Below, one piece after another: positions 8,242 through 14,885 of a stretch of DNA of 19,299 bases. Source of the DNA: DASWIV01 sp036397475 (GTDB taxonomy: Bacteria; JAJVIF01; JAPKYR01); contig DASWIV010000227.1 in the NCBI GenBank assembly GCA_036397475.1, forward strand, positions 1 through 19,299, given 5' to 3'. The number at the start of each line of letters is the position of its first letter. The stretch's first letter is position 1. The notes beneath the pieces were generated by a model that was not told where the DNA came from, ran no database searches, and was given only the letters and a program-made list of their open reading frames with translations. Made by a program: the position numbers and the translations under genes.

Positions 8242-8332
8242 GATTCCTTCCTATCGTAACGCTGACCTCTGGCCGTCCGCCGCGGCGGACACCGTCCCGC
8301 TGGCAATTTCGATAAAAGCGTGATAGGAATCC
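8242..8332. repeat. Nested palindromic element between convergent hypB and the protease pseudogene
   Basis: The outer arms TTCCTATC (8248-8255) and GATAGGAA (8322-8329) pair for 8 bp, and ACGCT (8259-8263) pairs with AGCGT (8317-8321) after a three-base bulge. At the centre is the perfect 16-base palindrome GTCCGCCGCGGCGGAC (8275-8290), much more GC-rich than its surroundings. The whole folds as a long arm with a strong tip, as in REP-like or MITE-like dispersed elements. There is no second copy in the window and no gene inside. Confidence 0.5.
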
Positions 8333-8345
8333 CGCGCTCCGGCGT

Positions 8346-8676
8346 TTAGAACTCTGATATCTTTTTCTCGATTAACTTTGCCAGTTCCCTAACAGCTTCA
8401 TTTACCACATCCGACATCTCCTCAGAAATCGTCGAGGCTTAACTCGTGAATTGTGCCAGGCTCATTCCATCTTTCAACAGAATCGATAAGTACGGCTATA
8501 TCGAAATCTTTCAGCAACTCAATAAAGTTGAATCCCGTTCGGTCTGTTTCTTTTACGGTTATATTTTCAATGCCTGAAAATTTATCCCTGAGTACCAGCG
8601 CCACCTCAACTCCCGAACCATCGTCGGAGAGAATCGTGTTTCCCATACCAAGTATGACAATACGTGGAGAGTCCAC
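8346..8676 (-). pseudogene. Hydrogenase maturation protease (HycI/HybD family), internal deletion with frameshift
   Basis: The family cleaves the C-terminal tail of the [NiFe] hydrogenase large subunit after nickel insertion. From GTG 8676 the first 84 residues match its N-terminal half: GMGNTILSDDGSGV with D19 at the first metal-ligand position and LIDSV with D65 at the second. The frame stops at 8422-8424. In the next frame, directly after the junction, SEEMSDVVNEAVRELAKLIEKKISEF, ending at 8346, matches the usual C-terminal helix. About 60 codons between them are missing, including the SSHxxG segment with the third ligand, a histidine. The product should therefore be inactive. It lies three bases after the sigma-factor stop and is probably its operon partner. 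Confidence 0.7.
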
Positions 8677-8679
8677 CGG

Positions 8680-9462
8680 TTAAACCGTTAATTGAAGCTT
8701 TTGTCGAAGATTAAAAACCGCTCGTGAATGTATCTGGCACACACGCGACTCTGAAATGCCGAGTACGGCTCCGATCTCTTTCAGCGTAAGTTCCTCGTAG
8801 TAATAAAGCGCGATTATCTGCCGCTCTTTTTCAGGAAGCTCATCGATCGCCTGGGCCATGCATTCCAGTAAATTTGATTTTTCAGCCTCGTCGTACGGAT
8901 CCAGCATCGGGATAGCGAGCGAGTCGCCGAACGTGCTGCTTGAGCCTTCGTCATCCTCGTAAATTTCGCGTTCAAGGGAAATGATGAACGAATGGCTTGA
9001 TTTCCACAGGCTGTCCGAGATTTCATCGACTGTACTTCCCAGTTCCCTTGCAAGTTCCTCTGTCGTCGGGACCTTGCCTATCCGCTTGCTGAAATCTTCG
9101 CTTGCCCTTTCTATCTCGGCGGCGCGTTTCCTCACCGGGCGCGACAGGATATCCTGCTTCCGCAGAAAATCGATCATAGCGCCCCGAATCCTGATGGACG
9201 CGTAAGTCTCGAACTTCACATTTTTGCCCGGATCGAAATTATCCAGGGCTGCGATAAGTCCAAGCGTACCCTGGTGTTCGAGATCTTCCCTGTCAATATG
9301 CGGCGGGAGATTGATTGAGATTCGCCCGTAGATGTAACTGACAAGGTAGAGATAGTTAAGGGCAAGATGCTCTCGTGCCTGGAGATTTCCATGCTTGAGG
9401 AAATCCTTCCACAGGTCGGCAAGCCTGACGGATTTTGCGTTGATACCGGTGTCTTGAGTCAT
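8680..9462 (-). CDS. Sigma-28 type (FliA/WhiG family) RNA polymerase sigma factor
   Basis: The 260 residues have the FliA/WhiG layout: region 2 (about 25-105, with REDLEHQGTLGLIAALDNFDP and FETYASIRIRGAMIDFLR), region 3 (about 106-160, RPVRKRAAEIERA) and region 4 (about 205-257, with helix-turn-helix LTLKEIGAVLGISESRVCQIHSRA). There is no region 1.1. Family members recognise promoters of the TAAA-N15-GCCGATAA kind and usually control flagellar or sporulation genes. No flagellar gene is near; the operon partners are two unrecognised membrane proteins and a protease remnant. A matching promoter lies upstream at 11030-11056. The only Shine-Dalgarno-like AGGGG is about 14 bases before ATG 9462 and lies in a hairpin. 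Motility, development or another programme are all possible. Confidence 0.92.
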   Translation of the reverse strand: MTQDTGINAKSVRLADLWKDFLKHGNLQAREHLALNYLYLVSYIYGRISINLPPHIDREDLEHQGTLGLIAALDNFDPGKNVKFETYASIRIRGAMIDFLRKQDILSRPVRKRAAEIERASEDFSKRIGKVPTTEELARELGSTVDEISDSLWKSSHSFIISLEREIYEDDEGSSSTFGDSLAIPMLDPYDEAEKSNLLECMAQAIDELPEKERQIIALYYYEELTLKEIGAVLGISESRVCQIHSRAVFNLRQKLQLTV

Positions 9463-9476
9463 GTTACAGAATAAAT

Positions 9477-9495
9477 CCCCTGATCTCGTTAGGGG
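9477..9495 (-). promoter_or_regulatory. Leader hairpin covering the sigma-factor ribosome site
   Basis: In the sigma mRNA, CCCCTAA pairs with TCAGGGG (one G-T wobble) around a five-base loop. The 3' arm holds AGGGG, the only Shine-Dalgarno-like sequence before ATG 9462, so folding could limit translation. No T-run follows, making a simple terminator less likely. The rest of the 93-base gap holds no gene. Confidence 0.3.
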
Positions 9496-9555
9496 CGATT
9501 GATTTCACAATAACCCCATTAAAAATGAAAATCAAATCTATTTAAGATGCTTTCT

Positions 9556-10635
9556 TTATCTTATCATCAGCAGGATCACGACAAATGCCGCCATCAGGAT
9601 AACCGCGATCAACAGGGGCATGGGATTACTTACGTCCTCCCCTTCGCCGGTCCTGCGTGCCACTTTTTTCTTTTCCCCATTCGTCTTAACCTTGATACTC
9701 TTCATCGCCGGGACATTAACCGTGACCCCCCTGGCAAGAGCTACGGAAAACCTCTTACGTCCATCCTCGAATTCTTTCAGGTCCAAGATGGTTCCCCGGG
9801 CTGGATACCATACTCCCTTCCGGTAAAAGCCAAGTGCGGTAGCGACCTTTACCGCCGTATCTGACCGTTCGACAACATCCACATAAAGCGGGTCTCCTGC
9901 AGAGAGGTCGTCCACGTTTTGACCATTGATCGGGTCTATGATCAGGTGCCCTTTCAGCGCCACATCGAATCTCGGGTGAGCCTTTGTTTTTGCGCCTGCA
10001 GACGACTCATCTTGCTCGACATCTTCGTCTTCCGATCCGAATCCCAGGCTGCTTTTAATAGCGTCGAATTCCAGCTGGTTTAGAAATTCTACGTCAGCAT
10101 CGACAGAGACCCTTCTGTAAAGAATCTCTTCAAGTATTCGCGTAATGAAGTCCGCTACAGTTGCGGTGACCCCGTTACCTGCTAGGTCGGGTTTTCGCTC
10201 TACCGCGAATTCGAAAAATCCGTTGAATTCCGCCGTATTTACATTCGAAAGCAGTGACTCATAAAGGGAATTCGAGTCGTTGAATTTGCTCGCGCTCGGA
10301 TTGGTCGCGAAAAATGTATGGAATAAACTGTTGACGATTTCAGGTGAAGATATGATATTCGCTGCCGTGATAAAATCACCGGTGGAGTCCACCATTGTCT
10401 GGAGCAGCAGGAATCCCGGTGCATTCCTCTCAATTGCCGCAAGTATCAGCCCTCCGCCCTTGTCTATCTTCGCTTCGAGGTACCTGACCTTCATGAAGAA
10501 ATACTTCCTGTAATTGAGCAGTAGATATTCCCTGGCGCTGTCATGGTCGCCGTCCGACTGCTCGATAGCCTTCATCGCCATGCTGGAGTCGATATTAAAT
10601 TCCTCGATAAGGCTATGTAATATATCCTCGATCAT
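9556..10635 (-). CDS. Unrecognised tail-anchored protein with UBA-like N-terminus
   Basis: This 359-residue protein has no match I can name. Residues 1 to about 45 (EDILHSLIEEFNIDSSMAMK, then DGDHDSAREYLL) look like a three-helix UBA-type bundle, as in EF-Ts. A helical region extends to about 195, followed by an acidic linker (SEDEDVEQDESS) and then a beta-rich domain at about 220-320 (LKGHLIIDPINGQNVDDLSA). The chain ends with a basic stretch and one hydrophobic segment at the very C-terminus (PLLIAVILMAAFVVILLMIR). This suggests tail anchoring in the inner membrane with the body in the cytoplasm. It sits between the small membrane protein and the sigma factor on the same strand, so a regulatory or structural link is likely but unproven. 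The ATG 10635 start lacks a clear ribosome site. Confidence 0.85.
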   Translation of the reverse strand: MIEDILHSLIEEFNIDSSMAMKAIEQSDGDHDSAREYLLLNYRKYFFMKVRYLEAKIDKGGGLILAAIERNAPGFLLLQTMVDSTGDFITAANIISSPEIVNSLFHTFFATNPSASKFNDSNSLYESLLSNVNTAEFNGFFEFAVERKPDLAGNGVTATVADFITRILEEILYRRVSVDADVEFLNQLEFDAIKSSLGFGSEDEDVEQDESSAGAKTKAHPRFDVALKGHLIIDPINGQNVDDLSAGDPLYVDVVERSDTAVKVATALGFYRKGVWYPARGTILDLKEFEDGRKRFSVALARGVTVNVPAMKSIKVKTNGEKKKVARRTGEGEDVSNPMPLLIAVILMAAFVVILLMIR

Positions 10636-10655
10636 TTAAGCGTTTGAAGCCGGGT

Positions 10656-10970
10656 TTAAGGAGTTTCGTCCTGCTCCTTGATTGTTTTCTTTTTAACTTC
10701 AACTTTTTCTGCCGAATGTGCCGCTTTTTTCTGCATTTCCCTCTGGACAGCGAGATTGATCGCTTCCCGATTCGCTGCGCCCATCACGTAGCCATTGAAC
10801 AGATTTCCGATCAGGAATCCGGCCAGGCCGAAAATGAACGCGGCAATCGCGCCGTTAATGACGGTTTTCACCAGGTCGCCACCAGCAAGAATACCAATGA
10901 TCACGGTGAGCGACAGGGCGACAGATCCAGCCAGTAAAGCACCACGTCTTCCAAATTCTGACAATTGCAT
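10656..10970 (-). CDS. Small two-helix membrane protein, first gene of the sigma-factor operon
   Basis: From ATG 10970 this is a 104-residue protein with two hydrophobic segments (LLAGSVALSLTVIIGILAGG and INGAIAAFIFGLAGFLIGNL). A charged lysine/glutamate-rich C-terminal tail (about 40 residues) probably faces the cytoplasm. An in-frame GTG at 11009 would add 13 residues that do not look conserved-like, so the ATG is preferred, though its ribosome site is weak. The family is not recognised. The next gene starts 20 bases after its stop. A sigma-28-like promoter lies about 60 bases upstream, so it may be the first cistron of the unit carrying the sigma factor. Confidence 0.75.
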   Translation of the reverse strand: MQLSEFGRRGALLAGSVALSLTVIIGILAGGDLVKTVINGAIAAFIFGLAGFLIGNLFNGYVMGAANREAINLAVQREMQKKAAHSAEKVEVKKKTIKEQDETP

Positions 10971-11029
10971 CACCGGTCCATGGCTGTGGAGACAGCCTGA
11001 CCTTTGCACCCATTTCAGGGGGCATATTA

Positions 11030-11056
11030 ATATCGGGAGAGATGGCGGCAGATTTA
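11030..11056 (-). promoter_or_regulatory. Candidate sigma-28 (FliA/WhiG type) promoter
   Basis: Read on the minus strand, TAAA (11056-11053) is followed after exactly 15 bases by CCCGATAT (11037-11030), which matches 6 of 8 positions of the known -10 GCCGATAA. Position and direction suit the 10970 gene, with a leader of about 50 bases. The third gene downstream encodes a factor of the type that reads such promoters, implying positive autoregulation. Confidence 0.45.
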
Positions 11057-11093
11057 ACCGATCAATATATAATGAATACCGGGCAGCTGTGCG

Positions 11094-12317
11094 CTAATCC
11101 CGCCAGTCCTCGGCATCATATAAGTAATCCGATGTAGACTCGATATCTTCAATGGGAATTACCAGGAGCTTTTCAGGATCGCCGGAGATCCCATATATAT
11201 ATTTCCCATCTGCGCTTATATCGATGCTTGTCAGGTACCCGTTGCCTATAATTTTGTGAATAGCGACATCAATACGCTCGTCCATATATTGAAGCCATGC
11301 TATATCCCCCGTGAAAACCCATCGACGGGCGTCTGGAAACCTTTCGGGATTAAGCTGCTGCAGTCGCGCTATATCGCTTCCCGGTACCGGAGGAGCCCAG
11401 TTGGACAGGGAAGCTATAGCCCATGACCCATCAGGGGAAACCGCTATATCGCCAGCTCCGGCGGTTCCTGCAATAATCGGGACCGTCGTTCCCGGTTCAG
11501 CAATGAGAGTTATAGCCGGCTCCAGACTCATATTGTCAGTCTGTTTTCGTCCGGCGCAAGCGACCAGGATACCGAATTCGGTTTTTACCATATCTGTAGG
11601 ATTTATTCCGACCCATTCACTTCCGATATATTCCAGGTCCGATGAATTGTACGCCCAGACCCATGCACCGTACGGTGGCCCCATCGAGCCGTCTTCCTGT
11701 GCCGCCCACTGCAATTCAAGATCGGTTACATAAACGATCCCATCGTCCTCCAGGATCGCCCACGGGATTTTCCCACATTCTGTCTCGTACTCGATGATAA
11801 ATTCCGGAACAGCGGAATCCGCGCCTGTTTCTTCGTCGGGTGTCGCTTCGATAAAAATCATCTTATAAATCGTTCCCGGATATCCGTACTGCATCCCGGT
11901 CGAAACATAGATGTACCCATCCGACGCGGCGCATATCGAGTTGCACGCGGAAAGTATCTCCTTCTGTGCCAGAACATCCCCGGTAATTGTGTCGATTGCA
12001 TATACAACGCCCTCGGATATACGCTGGTCGTCCAATGGCTCGCCTGTCACGAACAGGATATTGTCTGCAGGATGAAAAGCCATCGCCGTGGCTGCGATAG
12101 GGAGATCTATATCGAGGAGAACCGATTGCCCTGACGGATCAAGCGCTGCCAGGTTCATGGACTGGTGGAAAAATATCCATATAGATCCATCGTGGGGATT
12201 AACCGCGATATCCCCTGCCCCGGTGCCTGGAAGATCGTACGCGTCCCGGGCATAGACGTTTCCAGCCCCCGTTAGAAATAGGATAATCGCGCCGATGATG
12301 AATGAGTTCCTGACCAT
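11094..12317 (-). CDS. Secreted beta-propeller (YVTN-like) protein
   Basis: ATG 12317 is chosen over the in-frame ATG 12404 because it has GAGG about ten bases upstream and begins a clean signal peptide (MVRNSFIIGAIILFLTGAG, cleavage after VYA). The mature part of about 380 residues consists of repeats of the kind seen in bladed propellers, for example GDIAVNPHDGSIWIF near the start, AGDIAVSPDGSWAIA and TSIDISADGKYIYGISGD. It is probably a periplasmic or surface protein. Its ligand or enzymatic role cannot be told; quinoprotein-like or lactonase-like folds are alternatives. It has its own promoter and lies 84 bases before the putative sigma-28 promoter of the next unit. Confidence 0.8.
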   Translation of the reverse strand: MVRNSFIIGAIILFLTGAGNVYARDAYDLPGTGAGDIAVNPHDGSIWIFFHQSMNLAALDPSGQSVLLDIDLPIAATAMAFHPADNILFVTGEPLDDQRISEGVVYAIDTITGDVLAQKEILSACNSICAASDGYIYVSTGMQYGYPGTIYKMIFIEATPDEETGADSAVPEFIIEYETECGKIPWAILEDDGIVYVTDLELQWAAQEDGSMGPPYGAWVWAYNSSDLEYIGSEWVGINPTDMVKTEFGILVACAGRKQTDNMSLEPAITLIAEPGTTVPIIAGTAGAGDIAVSPDGSWAIASLSNWAPPVPGSDIARLQQLNPERFPDARRWVFTGDIAWLQYMDERIDVAIHKIIGNGYLTSIDISADGKYIYGISGDPEKLLVIPIEDIESTSDYLYDAEDWRD

Positions 12318-12348
12318 GATGTTTTCCTCGGACATTTCGTTAGGTAAG

Positions 12349-12377
12349 ATAATAGCCGGGTATCGGATGTGGTGCAA
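12349..12377 (-). promoter_or_regulatory. Candidate promoter of the beta-propeller gene
   Basis: On the minus strand TTGCAC (12377-12372) and TATTAT (12354-12349, 5 of 6) are separated by 17 bases. The leader would be about 25 bases, containing the GAGG ribosome site. Confidence 0.45.
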
Positions 12378-12407
12378 GGGAGTGACATTGCGAACCGAAT
12401 CCACAAA

Positions 12408-12436
12408 TCGACTCTCATATAAGGTACAATTACACT
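12408..12436 (+). promoter_or_regulatory. Candidate promoter of the moxR operon
   Basis: TCGACT (12408-12413, 4 of 6) and TACACT (12431-12436, 4 of 6) are separated by 17 bases, about 28 bases before ATG 12465. It diverges from the beta-propeller promoter in the same 147-base gap. Confidence 0.35.
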
Positions 12437-12464
12437 ATCTTTTATCTCTAATCGGACAGGTTGA

Positions 12465-13514
12465 ATGATAAAAATTTATCCCACCACACCGGCATCTTCG
12501 ATTCCAGACTCGCTTGAGCCCGGATCGGTTCATATGGGCGCTGAGATCGACCTGGAGGATGTCGAGCCGAAATCAACCGACGACGCCATTAAATGTATAG
12601 CCCGGCTGAAGGAATCAATGGAGCGGGTGATAATAGGCAAACCTGTACAGGTTGACCTGCTCATCACCTGCCTTATCGCGCGAGGGCATCTTCTGCTTGA
12701 AGACGTACCGGGTACCGGCAAAACAACCATGGCTAAAACCCTGGCCAAGAGCCTGAAGAGCTCTTTCCAGAGAATTCAGTGTACACCGGACCTGCTTCCC
12801 GCGGATATCACGGGCACCTACGTTTACAATCAAAAAACCGGGGAATTCATGTTCAGGCAGGGACCCGTGTTTGCGGACGTCATACTCGCCGACGAAATCA
12901 ACCGCGCTACCCCCCGGACACAATCGGCACTGCTCGAGTGTATGGAGGAAAACCAGGTCACGCTCGAGCGGACCACATTTAAGCTCCCGCCGTCGTTCAT
13001 GGTTATCGCTACACAGAATCCGATAGAGTACCAGGGTACGTATCCTCTTCCCGAAGCCCAGAAGGACAGGTTCCTGATGCGGTTGAAACTCGGTTACCTC
13101 CATACGGATGAAGAAAAACGGATGCTCCTCGACCAGGCTGAAAGGCATCCGCTTGAATCCATGGATTCTGTAATAACAACTGAGGACGTCCTGCAAATCC
13201 AGAAAACCGTCAAGGGAGTGCATGTTGAAAAAGATCTGATGGACTACATCGTCAATCTTGTCAGCAAGACCAGGACCGATTCAAATATCCTGGTGGGGGC
13301 GTCGCCTCGTGGGAGCCTCGGATTATATCGTGCAGGACAGGCACTCGCTCTTGTCCGTGGACGAGACTATGTCATTCCTCACGATATAAAGGAGATCGCG
13401 CTTCCGGTACTCGGGCACAGGATGATCCTCAAGCCTCAGGTGGGATATTCCGAAGAGGCTACCGAAGAATTGATTAAAACACTGCTGGTTAAAGTCGGAC
13501 CGCTTGGAGAGTAA
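12465..13514 (+). CDS. MoxR-family AAA+ ATPase
   Basis: This is a cytosolic chaperone-like ATPase of 349 residues. Walker A is EDVPGTGKTT (79-88), Walker B is VILADEIN (139-146), sensor 1 is ATQNP (N185) and the arginine finger lies in PEAQKDRF (R202). The ASPRG sensor 2 region is also present. MoxR proteins typically act with DUF58/VWA partners, remodelling metal-binding or envelope proteins; the DUF58 gene overlapping its stop codon fits this. GGACAGG precedes ATG 12465. The first 25 residues are not part of the AAA core, so a later start is possible. The first 17 bases of the gene are identical to those of the DUF1015 gene. Confidence 0.93.
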   Translation: MIKIYPTTPASSIPDSLEPGSVHMGAEIDLEDVEPKSTDDAIKCIARLKESMERVIIGKPVQVDLLITCLIARGHLLLEDVPGTGKTTMAKTLAKSLKSSFQRIQCTPDLLPADITGTYVYNQKTGEFMFRQGPVFADVILADEINRATPRTQSALLECMEENQVTLERTTFKLPPSFMVIATQNPIEYQGTYPLPEAQKDRFLMRLKLGYLHTDEEKRMLLDQAERHPLESMDSVITTEDVLQIQKTVKGVHVEKDLMDYIVNLVSKTRTDSNILVGASPRGSLGLYRAGQALALVRGRDYVIPHDIKEIALPVLGHRMILKPQVGYSEEATEELIKTLLVKVGPLGE

Positions 13515-14872
13515 TGAATCACTCAAACTTCCAGATTTTCCTGACCGTATCTCTTTTTGTCGGATATGGCCTTATCTGGTTGATATTCAGGCGGGTCAGT
13601 TTTGAAGGGAAAATTATCCTCAGTGCCGCATGGACCTCCCTGATCGCGTTTCTCAGGATTCGCCTGTATCTGCTGTTGCTTACGTCATTTTCCCTTTTCG
13701 GATTTGTCGTTATAGCACTCTTATGGGCCGTCGTGGCGGTAATGGGTGTGGCGGTTACCAGGAAAGTCCGCGATGAAGCCATGGCAGGAGAGAGTTTTCC
13801 CGTAGAATACCAGCTCAGCTCAAGATCCCTGCTTCCCGGGTACCATGTCAGGCTGTGGGATTTCGCCAACAGGAAGCGCAATAATTCATCGGAACCGGTC
13901 GATTTCGCGGAACCCGGCTACGCCAGTTTCCTGAGGATCGGATCAAAAAAAAATGAGCCGGTTGAAGGCAAGCTCACTTTGAAACCCGAAACACGCGGAC
14001 AGGTCAAACTGGGTCCTGTCGCAGTTGAAGTGAGCGACCCATTCGGCATTTTCGTGATCACCAGATGGATAAAAATTTACGATAAGGTTCTGGTCCTTCC
14101 CGGATGGGTGCGAATGACAACCATTCCGTCCGTACTGGCGAGACTCGGCTCCAGGGAACATATCCATCCGGTCAACAGGGAAGGGCACAGCCATGAATTT
14201 CTGGGAATTCGGACCTGGTCGGAAGGCGACAGCCTGAGGCGTGTCCACTGGCCTCTCACCGCTAAACATAACCAGCTCATTGTCCGGCAGTTTCAGAAGG
14301 AAGTCGAAGAGGAAATGGTGATAATTTTTGACGCCGACAAATCCGCCGATATCGGGACAGGAATGGAGAACGCATTCGAGTACATGATTGTTATCGCTAT
14401 GAGCCTACTTAATGCGTCGAGGGATGTCGGACGCCCATGGACTTTGATAATTGTCGGCAATGAACTGAAAAAATTCTCACACCAGGACAGGGATTCTTTT
14501 ACTCACATCCAGTACACCCTGGCTGAAATTGTCGCTGAACGAGAGGATGACATTGAAAATTACCTCGATGAGATCCGCAGGGCACAAATGTCGGCATCAT
14601 ACGTCCTGATCACTCCACGGACAGATTCGTCACCTGCGACGGCTTTGCATTCTCTAACCGTCGCGGAAGCGGGAGCGGGTACATCGATGATCATACGGGT
14701 TGATCCAACCACCTTCGCAAGCGGTGTGGAGCATTCAGCCGCGAAATTCAAACGCGGCCTCGGGAACTCCGAACAGGCAAAAGAGAGCCGGTACTCGCCG
14801 GGTGTTGCGCAGATAAATGAACTGATTTTCCGCCGCGGAAATTCAGTGGAAGAAATTTTTACAGGCATTTAA
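13514..14872 (+). CDS. DUF58 domain membrane protein, MoxR partner
   Basis: The 452-residue protein has two or three N-terminal hydrophobic segments (about 8-24 and 50-80). A beta-rich region contains DPFGIF (175-180), followed by the DUF58 hallmark TWSEGDSLRRVHWPLTAK (234-251). After it, IIFDADKSAD (270-279) starts a von Willebrand A-like domain with an incomplete DxSxS metal site. Such proteins form membrane-bound complexes with MoxR ATPases; the exact task here is unknown. Its ATG shares a base with the moxR stop (TAATG), indicating coupled translation. Compared with typical MoxR-DUF58 loci there is no transglutaminase or VWA gene next to it; a LolA-like secreted protein follows instead. 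Confidence 0.9.
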   Translation: MNHSNFQIFLTVSLFVGYGLIWLIFRRVSFEGKIILSAAWTSLIAFLRIRLYLLLLTSFSLFGFVVIALLWAVVAVMGVAVTRKVRDEAMAGESFPVEYQLSSRSLLPGYHVRLWDFANRKRNNSSEPVDFAEPGYASFLRIGSKKNEPVEGKLTLKPETRGQVKLGPVAVEVSDPFGIFVITRWIKIYDKVLVLPGWVRMTTIPSVLARLGSREHIHPVNREGHSHEFLGIRTWSEGDSLRRVHWPLTAKHNQLIVRQFQKEVEEEMVIIFDADKSADIGTGMENAFEYMIVIAMSLLNASRDVGRPWTLIIVGNELKKFSHQDRDSFTHIQYTLAEIVAEREDDIENYLDEIRRAQMSASYVLITPRTDSSPATALHSLTVAEAGAGTSMIIRVDPTTFASGVEHSAAKFKRGLGNSEQAKESRYSPGVAQINELIFRRGNSVEEIFTGI

Positions 14873-14885
14873 CGAGGGACAGATC

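Noticed and set aside
10971..11009. GTG start adding 13 residues to the small membrane protein
   Set aside because: The added residues show no protein-like pattern and ATG 10970 gives a normal short N-terminus before the first helix; not excluded.
12318..12404. Upstream in-frame ATG for the beta-propeller gene
   Set aside because: It would bury the signal peptide 29 residues inside the protein and lies upstream of the best promoter; ATG 12317 has a ribosome site.
12615..13223. A 202-codon open frame opposite the MoxR ATPase core
   Set aside because: It is antisense to conserved Walker motifs; such mirror frames arise from codon bias.
14342..14353. GCCGATAT inside the DUF58 gene as another sigma-28 -10
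   Set aside because: The bases 15 upstream are a T-run, not TAAA, and no gene start follows.
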